Assembly (NCBI RefSeq): GCF_018588885.1
Contig: NZ_JAFFIW010000019.1
Span: forward strand, 57,975 to 121,974
DNA: 64,000 bases
DNA from: Mesorhizobium sp. dw_380
GTDB lineage: Bacteria > Pseudomonadota > Alphaproteobacteria > Rhizobiales > Rhizobiaceae
Direction of reading: 5' to 3'
Position 1 is the stretch's first letter. Every line of letters begins with the position of its first letter. The translations under genes were made by a program, and so were the position numbers. Below the pieces are notes generated by a model. That model worked only from the letters and a program-made list of their open reading frames with translations. It searched no databases and had not been told where the DNA came from. Positions 60,160 to 64,000 of the stretch are shown one piece after another.

Positions 60160-61794
60160 TCAGTCGAGCCGCCCAAGGAAAGAACCGAGAGCTGGCAGCG
60201 AGAGCGCTTCTTCCCCGACAGAAGCGCTGCCGGCCAAGACAGGCGCGACAACTCCGATATCCCCAGGCAACGGCCAATTCGCCGGCTCCCCAGCGAAATT
60301 GAAGACACAGAGCAGCCTCTCGCCGCCGCCTTCGCGGATGAAGGCGAGCACATCACCCTCGGCGTCGAGAAAGCGGATCGAACCGCCGACCAGGGCCGGA
60401 TGGCGCCGGCGCAAGGCGAGCGTCGAGCGGTAGGCGGACAGCACCGATTGCTCGTTGCCGTTCTGCACATCGACGGCGCGAGCGCGATGGCTGTCCGGGA
60501 CCGGCAGCCAGGGCTTGCCGGTGGAGAAGCCAGCATTGTCTGCGCCAGCCTCCCAGACCATCGGCGTGCGGCACCCATCCCTCCCCTTAACACCGGGCCA
60601 GAAGCGGATGCCGACGGGATCGCGCAGGTCCTCATAGGCAAGCTCGGCCTCCTCCAGGCCGAGTTCCTCACCCTGATAGAGGCAGATCGAGCCGCGCAGG
60701 CAGGCGAGCAGCATGATCGAGAATCTGGCAACCGCATCGGGATCGCCTCTCGGCCACATCCAGCGGCTGACATGGCGCACCACGTCATGATTGGAAAATG
60801 CCCAGCAGACCCAGCCGTCGGCGACCGCATGTTCGAAGGCCTCGATACAGCCGCGCATATGCGCCGCCGAAAATTGCGGGCCGAGCAGGTCGAACGTGTA
60901 GCACATCTGCAGCTTGTCGCCGCCGGAGGTGTAGGCGGCGAGCGTCTGCAGCGAGCGACCTTCATCACCGATTTCACCGACGGCGGCGCGATCCTGATAG
61001 TCGTCGAGCAGCGCGCGGAAACGCCTGAGGAAGGCGAGATTTTCCGGCTGCGTCTTGTCGAACAGATGCTCCTGGTAAAGGTAGGTGCTGGTCTCGCCAT
61101 TGGTGCCGGCGACGCTGGACGCCAAAGGCGGATTGCTGCGCAGCCAGCGGTCGTGGACGTAGTAGTTGACCGTGTCGAGCCGGAAACCATCAACGCCGCG
61201 CTCCAGCCAGAAGCGCACAGTGTCCAGCAGCGCATCCTGAACCTCCGGATTGTGGAAATTCAGGTCCGGCTGCGAGGCCAGGAAATTGTGCATGTAATAT
61301 TGCCGGCGGCTCGAATCCCACTCCCAGGCCGGGCCACCGAAGACGGACAGCCAGTTGTTGGGGGCGTTGCCGTCGGGTTTGGTATCAGCCCAGACGTACC
61401 AGTCGGCCTTGGGATTGTCGCGGCTGGCGCGGCTTTCGACGAACCATTCGTGCCTGTCGGATGAGTGCGACAGCACCTGGTCGATGATGATTTTCAAACC
61501 GAGGCGATGCGCCTCGGCGACCAGAGCGTCGAAATCCTCCAGCGTGCCGAACATCGGATCGACGTCGCGATAGTCCGACACGTCATAGCCCATGTCAGCC
61601 ATCGGCGACTTGAAGAAGGGCGACAGCCAGACGGCATCGACGCCGAGCGAGGCGATGTGGGCAAGCCTTGCCGTGACGCCCTTGAGATCGCCGCTGCCGT
61701 CACCGGTCGTGTCCTGGAAGGAGCGCGGGTAGACCTGGTAGATGACGCAGCCGCGCCACCATTCGGCGCACTGCTCGGAATTGTTGCCTGCCAT
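60160..61794 (-). CDS. GH13 alpha-glucosidase / oligo-1,6-glucosidase-like
   Basis: 544-aa alpha-amylase-superfamily enzyme. It has WWRGCVIYQVYPRSF at the start, nucleophile Asp207 (GFRLDTVN), acid/base Glu274 (VGEIGDE) and NHD near 338. The ALF-like C-terminal beta domain is short. It most resembles cytoplasmic rhizobial alpha-glucosidases acting on trehalulose, sucrose or malto-oligosaccharides. It overlaps the glgX stop by one base. Confidence 0.93.
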   Translation of the reverse strand: MAGNNSEQCAEWWRGCVIYQVYPRSFQDTTGDGSGDLKGVTARLAHIASLGVDAVWLSPFFKSPMADMGYDVSDYRDVDPMFGTLEDFDALVAEAHRLGLKIIIDQVLSHSSDRHEWFVESRASRDNPKADWYVWADTKPDGNAPNNWLSVFGGPAWEWDSSRRQYYMHNFLASQPDLNFHNPEVQDALLDTVRFWLERGVDGFRLDTVNYYVHDRWLRSNPPLASSVAGTNGETSTYLYQEHLFDKTQPENLAFLRRFRALLDDYQDRAAVGEIGDEGRSLQTLAAYTSGGDKLQMCYTFDLLGPQFSAAHMRGCIEAFEHAVADGWVCWAFSNHDVVRHVSRWMWPRGDPDAVARFSIMLLACLRGSICLYQGEELGLEEAELAYEDLRDPVGIRFWPGVKGRDGCRTPMVWEAGADNAGFSTGKPWLPVPDSHRARAVDVQNGNEQSVLSAYRSTLALRRRHPALVGGSIRFLDAEGDVLAFIREGGGERLLCVFNFAGEPANWPLPGDIGVVAPVLAGSASVGEEALSLPALGSFLGRLD

Positions 61795-63794
61795 CACGGA
61801 CCCTTCCCGGCGCGGCCCTTTTCGGTCCGGCGCTCGATCATGAAACTGACGCTGCGGCCAGGCAACGGCCGCGCGAGGTCGATCGCCTGCGCTTCGATCG
61901 CCGGCTGCCATCGGGACCCATCGCGTGCGGGCAAGGTGAAGACGCATTGGCGACGATCGCCGTTGATGATGACCGCAAGGCGGCCGCCCCCCGGATCGGC
62001 CAGCAGCATGACGAGACGGTGCCGGGTCGGATCGTTCCAGTCCGTCTCGGCAAGCGGGATGCCGGTCTCGGTCAGCCAGGAAACGTCGGAGACGCCTGAG
62101 GAATCGGCCGGTTCTCCCGTCAGGAAATGCGTATCCGACAGCGCAACAGACTCGCGCCGCAACGCGGCGAGCACCGATGTATATTGCTCCAGCGTCTGGT
62201 CGCGGCCTGCCCAGTCGAGCCAGGTGACGGCATTGTCCTGCGCATAGGCGTTGTTGTTGCCCTTTTGCGTACGCCCAAATTCGTCGCCGGCGGTCAGCAT
62301 GATCGTGCCGCGCGAGGCGAACAGCGTGGCAAGCAGCGCGCACTGGTCGTCGAAGCGTGCCTTGACGATCGCCGCGTCGTCCGTCGCACCCTCGGCGCCA
62401 TTGTTCCAGGACAGATTGTCATTGTGGCCATCGCGGTTCTGCTCGCCATTGGCGGCGTTGTGCTTGTGCTCATAGGCGACGATGTCGGCCAGCGTCATGC
62501 CGTCATGGGCGGCGATGAAATTGACCGTGCGGCTGGCCGGCTGGTCTGCTCTGCCAAAAATATCGGACGAGCCGGCAAGCCGTGTCGCCAGCGCTCCAAG
62601 CGCGCCGGCATCGCCGCGCCAGAAGCATCTTGCATCGTCGCGATAGCGGTCGTTCCATTCCAGGAAGCGCGCCGGGAAGTTGCCGAGCTGGTAGCCGTCA
62701 GGACCGATGTCCCAGGGTTCGGCGATCAACACGCGATCAGCAAGGATAGGATCCCCGGCGATCTCCCCGAGTAAGGGCGCCGCGGGATCGAACGCGCCGT
62801 CGACGCGGCCCAGCACCGGCGCCAGGTCGAAACGAAAGCCGTCGACGCCGGCATGGCGGACGAAATGGCGAAGCGTGTCGAGCACCATTTGCCGCACCAC
62901 CGGATGGTCGCAGGCGACCGTATTGCCGGTGCCGGTGTCATTGACCAGCCTGCCGTCCGGCTGGTGCCGGTAGTAGGCTTGATTGTCGAGGCCGCGCAAC
63001 GACAGCGTCGGCCCCAGCCGGTCGCTCTCACCCGTGTGGTTGAAGACGAGGTCGAGGATGGTGCCGATGCCGGCCTGACGCAGTGCGGCGACCGTGCCCT
63101 GCAATTCCGCCAGACCGCCGGGCGCCAGGCGAGGGTCGAGTGCCATGAAGGTGACGGGATTGTAGCCCCAGGCGTTGCTGAGGCCCAGCGGCGGCAGATG
63201 CCGCTCGTCGATCGACGCCGTCACCGGCATCAGTTCGACAGCGGAAACGCCGAGCTTCTTGAGATGCTCGATGATGACAGGATGAGCAAGTGCGGCGACC
63301 GTACCGCGCTGCTCTTCCGGGATATCCTGACGAAGCTTGGTGAAGGCGCGCACCGGCACTTCGTAGATCAGGCCCCCCGGGCGAAACAGCGGCGGCAGCA
63401 CAGGCACCGCCGCGGACAAGGCTTTTGCCACCGTCTTGGGCATCAGTGGCGCGGTGTCCGTCCCCTCATTGCGCCGCGCTGCGAGCCGCCAGTGATAGGC
63501 GTAGGGCCGGTCGATTTCGACGGCGTAGGGATCGGTCAGCAGCTTGTCGGGATCGCTCCAAAGCCCGCGCTCGGGCGCGTAATCACCATCGGCACGAAAG
63601 CCATATCGCGCGCCTGCAGCAAGGCTGGAAACGAAGAGCGCATGCACCCCCTCGCCTTCCGGCTTCATCTCCAGCCGGTCAAGTTCACGGTCTCCCTGCT
63701 CGTCGAAGATCGAGACCCAGAGACGACGGGCCGACGAGGACCACGCGGCGAAGCGGATGCCTTCGCGGGTGACGGTTGCGCCGAGTTGGGTCAT
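61794..63794 (-). CDS. glgX: Glycogen debranching enzyme GlgX
   Basis: 666-aa GH13 isoamylase-type enzyme with an N-terminal CBM48-like domain (about 5-95) and a TIM barrel. Catalytic regions are DLVFNHTGE, GFRFDLAP (nucleophile Asp), LIAEPWDIG (acid/base Glu) and AHDG. It removes alpha-1,6 branches trimmed by glycogen phosphorylase. No other glg genes are in view on this side. ATG 63794 with GGAGGA RBS is used in preference to a start 15 bases upstream. Confidence 0.94.
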   Translation of the reverse strand: MTQLGATVTREGIRFAAWSSSARRLWVSIFDEQGDRELDRLEMKPEGEGVHALFVSSLAAGARYGFRADGDYAPERGLWSDPDKLLTDPYAVEIDRPYAYHWRLAARRNEGTDTAPLMPKTVAKALSAAVPVLPPLFRPGGLIYEVPVRAFTKLRQDIPEEQRGTVAALAHPVIIEHLKKLGVSAVELMPVTASIDERHLPPLGLSNAWGYNPVTFMALDPRLAPGGLAELQGTVAALRQAGIGTILDLVFNHTGESDRLGPTLSLRGLDNQAYYRHQPDGRLVNDTGTGNTVACDHPVVRQMVLDTLRHFVRHAGVDGFRFDLAPVLGRVDGAFDPAAPLLGEIAGDPILADRVLIAEPWDIGPDGYQLGNFPARFLEWNDRYRDDARCFWRGDAGALGALATRLAGSSDIFGRADQPASRTVNFIAAHDGMTLADIVAYEHKHNAANGEQNRDGHNDNLSWNNGAEGATDDAAIVKARFDDQCALLATLFASRGTIMLTAGDEFGRTQKGNNNAYAQDNAVTWLDWAGRDQTLEQYTSVLAALRRESVALSDTHFLTGEPADSSGVSDVSWLTETGIPLAETDWNDPTRHRLVMLLADPGGGRLAVIINGDRRQCVFTLPARDGSRWQPAIEAQAIDLARPLPGRSVSFMIERRTEKGRAGKGP

Positions 63795-63806
63795 GGGCGC
63801 GTCCTC

Positions 63807-63936
63807 CACCCTCCCCCTTGTGGGGAGGGTCGCGAACGAAGTGGGCGGGGTGGGGGGCGGCGCAGGGAAAGCGCTTTACGCGCACCCCCACCCCGATCCG
63901 CTACGGGGATCGACCCTCCCCACAAGGGGGAGGGTG
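63807..63936. repeat. 130-bp intergenic element with perfect 26-bp inverted ends
   Basis: Arms 63807-63832 and 63911-63936 are exact inverted complements (CACCCTCCCCCTTGTGGGGA... and reverse). A centre with GGGGTGGGG and CCCCACCCC segments lies between them. This is the palindromic intergenic repeat common in Mesorhizobium genomes. Its left end lies 13 bases before the glgX start codon. Confidence 0.85.
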
Positions 63937-63959
63937 AAGCTACCGCCACCCCCCGACGA

Positions 63960-63992
63960 CCCCCCCCGCCGTTCGGGGGGGGGGGGGTTTTT
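63960..63992 (+). terminator. C8/G13 hairpin followed by T-run at window end
   Basis: A run of 8 C, a short CGCCGTTCG-type turn, then 13 G and TTTTT form a stem with a trailing T-run typical of a plus-strand intrinsic terminator. The uneven homopolymers could also be a sequencing artefact. Confidence 0.4.
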
Positions 63993-64000
63993 GTTTCCGC

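Noticed and set aside
1..64000. Prophage, insertion sequence, CRISPR array or anti-phage defence island
   Set aside because: No transposase, integrase, cas, restriction or phage structural gene was seen. The HerA-like ATPase lacks a partner nuclease, and the AbrB-Doc pair is the only conflict-type system.

Overview
The window reads as chromosomal DNA of a GC-rich alphaproteobacterium of the order Hyphomicrobiales, most likely Mesorhizobium or a close relative. The evidence is the Ros/MucR regulator with rhizobial sequence, the bet (choline-sulfate to glycine betaine) cluster, the Rhizobium etli type asparaginase, several DUF families typical of rhizobia (DUF1491, DUF2336, DUF5330, DUF1236, TIGR03808) and the palindromic intergenic repeats. 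There are no insertion sequences, prophage genes, rRNA or CRISPR arrays. One tRNA (Pro, anticodon CGG) is present.

Layout. 0-7.8 kb: one tightly packed plus-strand operon with a sugar-type ABC importer, a phosphotriesterase-like metallohydrolase, a glutamine-amidotransferase-like protein, a PfkB sugar kinase, a BtpA/SgcQ-family TIM barrel and an M20 amidohydrolase. This looks like an uncharacterised catabolic pathway for a sugar conjugate that carries nitrogen. 8-18 kb: envelope and cell-cycle genes (PBP1A, DUF1214/DUF1254 pair, DUF2336, DUF1491, peptidoglycan-binding protein, DivJ/PleC-like histidine kinase), then SufE and MucR. 18.4-30.8 kb: an SH3-type secreted protein with a frameshifted signal peptide, oligopeptidase B, LysE exporter, SET-domain protein, two cytochromes c, Fe-type SOD, a BCAT-family aminotransferase, a haloacid dehalogenase, an L,D-transpeptidase, a frameshifted alpha/beta hydrolase divergent from a CGNR-type regulator, and a HerA-like ATPase. 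31-35.3 kb: both methylmalonyl-CoA mutase subunits, then a hybrid AbrB-Doc toxin-antitoxin pair. 35.3-39.6 kb: Gre-like factor, TIGR03808 protein, asparaginase, thiolase. 39.7-46 kb: betI-betC-(PLP dehydratase)-betA-betB, with a BetI-type operator upstream. 46-48.3 kb: a ManC/AGE fusion enzyme.

48.7-52.2 kb is the most distinctive accessory stretch. It is a cluster of very small secreted or membrane proteins: Met-rich EF-hand, His-rich, DUF1236, a 30-residue membrane peptide, a stress-protein-like membrane protein and a lipoprotein. Four of them are preceded, in the correct orientation, by GGAAC-N16-NGTT, the form of promoter read by the general-stress sigma factor EcfG/RpoE2. This looks like a compact stress regulon.

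52.2-57.6 kb holds an oligopeptide/dipeptide ABC importer (oppABC plus a fused DF ATPase). It is followed by a TadE/TadG pair without the rest of a tad locus, and by a GH13 glucosidase plus GlgX debranching enzyme for glycogen/alpha-glucan use. The window ends in a 130-bp element with perfect 26-bp inverted ends.
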